Source: Acidimicrobiales bacterium
GTDB taxonomy: Bacteria; Actinomycetota; Acidimicrobiia; Acidimicrobiales; Ilumatobacteraceae
Length of the DNA stretch: 5,024 nucleotides
Assembly (NCBI GenBank): GCA_030833305.1
Contig: JAURHL010000147.1
Span: 1-5,024 of the forward strand
Direction of reading: 5' to 3'
Each line of letters starts with the position of its first letter. Position 1 is the first letter of the stretch. Made by a program: the position numbers and the translations under genes. Below are positions 4,970 to 5,024 of the stretch, in pieces. The notes under the pieces are model-generated. The model was given only the letters and a program-made list of their open reading frames with translations. It did no database searches and was not told the origin of the DNA.

Positions 4970-5024
4970 ATGCGAATCGGTGTGTTGACCGGTGGTGGTG
5001 ACTGCCCCGGACTCAACGCCGTCA
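4970..5024 (+). CDS. pfkA: 6-phosphofructokinase, N-terminal fragment (3' end outside window)
   Basis: Only 18 codons are visible: MRIGVLTGGGDCPGLNAV, the start of the PfkA family. GGGDCPGLNAV contains the glycine-rich phosphate-donor loop (GGD.PG.N). The enzyme phosphorylates fructose 6-phosphate to fructose 1,6-bisphosphate in glycolysis. The GDCPG form is common in actinobacterial members, which include both ATP- and pyrophosphate-dependent enzymes. The residue that separates those two types lies further downstream, outside the window, so the donor cannot be told. The gene diverges from the glpK operon. Confidence 0.9.
   Translation, partial: MRIGVLTGGGDCPGLNAV

Noticed and set aside
1..5024. 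Search for CRISPR arrays, transposon ends, tRNA/rRNA genes, defence or toxin-antitoxin genes
   Set aside because: None seen: the window is filled by ordinary metabolic and membrane genes, with no direct-repeat array, transposase motif or RNA gene fold.

Overview
The window looks like a compact, gene-dense piece of a high-GC actinobacterial chromosome. Four things point that way: strong G/C bias at third codon positions, a PimB-type GT4 glycosyltransferase, a ROK-type glucokinase, and several -10 hexamers placed for leaderless transcription. The class Acidimicrobiia is my best guess, but this is an inference from style and gene content. No mobile element, CRISPR array, rRNA or tRNA was seen. 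Coding sequence fills almost everything; the only gaps are 9, 41 and about 95 bases.

Left block (+ strand, 1-2345). It opens inside a GT4 glycosyltransferase that resembles the phosphatidylinositol mannosyltransferase PimB'. Next come a four-helix membrane protein (ATGA overlap), a START-like SRPBCC lipid-binding-fold protein, and a ROK glucokinase (ATGA overlap). From memory, this order recalls the actinobacterial neighbourhood with pimB', a small SRPBCC protein (Rv2185c/TB16.3 in M. tuberculosis) and, in streptomycetes, glkA. The block therefore links envelope-lipid mannosylation with glucose phosphorylation.

Middle (+ strand, 2346-3037). A short promoter gap contains a perfect 12-bp GC palindrome. 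It is followed by a stand-alone regulator-like protein with an N-terminal ACT domain and a GAF-like C-terminal half, of unknown ligand. Its stop codon overlaps tail-to-tail with the stop of glpK.

Right block (- strand, 3031-4874, then + strand from 4970). Glycerol kinase (glpK) is translationally coupled to an upstream two-helix membrane protein with a basic tail. Divergent from this pair, across about 95 bp, starts 6-phosphofructokinase (pfkA), cut by the window edge. That gap holds a long imperfect inverted repeat whose right arm touches the pfkA -10 hexamer, so it is a candidate operator.

Taken together, glucokinase, glycerol kinase and phosphofructokinase are three ATP- or phosphoryl-donor-dependent entry steps of central carbon metabolism. 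The enzymes are ordinary. The less ordinary material is regulatory: three TAGNNY hexamers, plus a weaker fourth, all exactly 12 bases upstream of start codons, and the inverted repeat between glpK's operon and pfkA.
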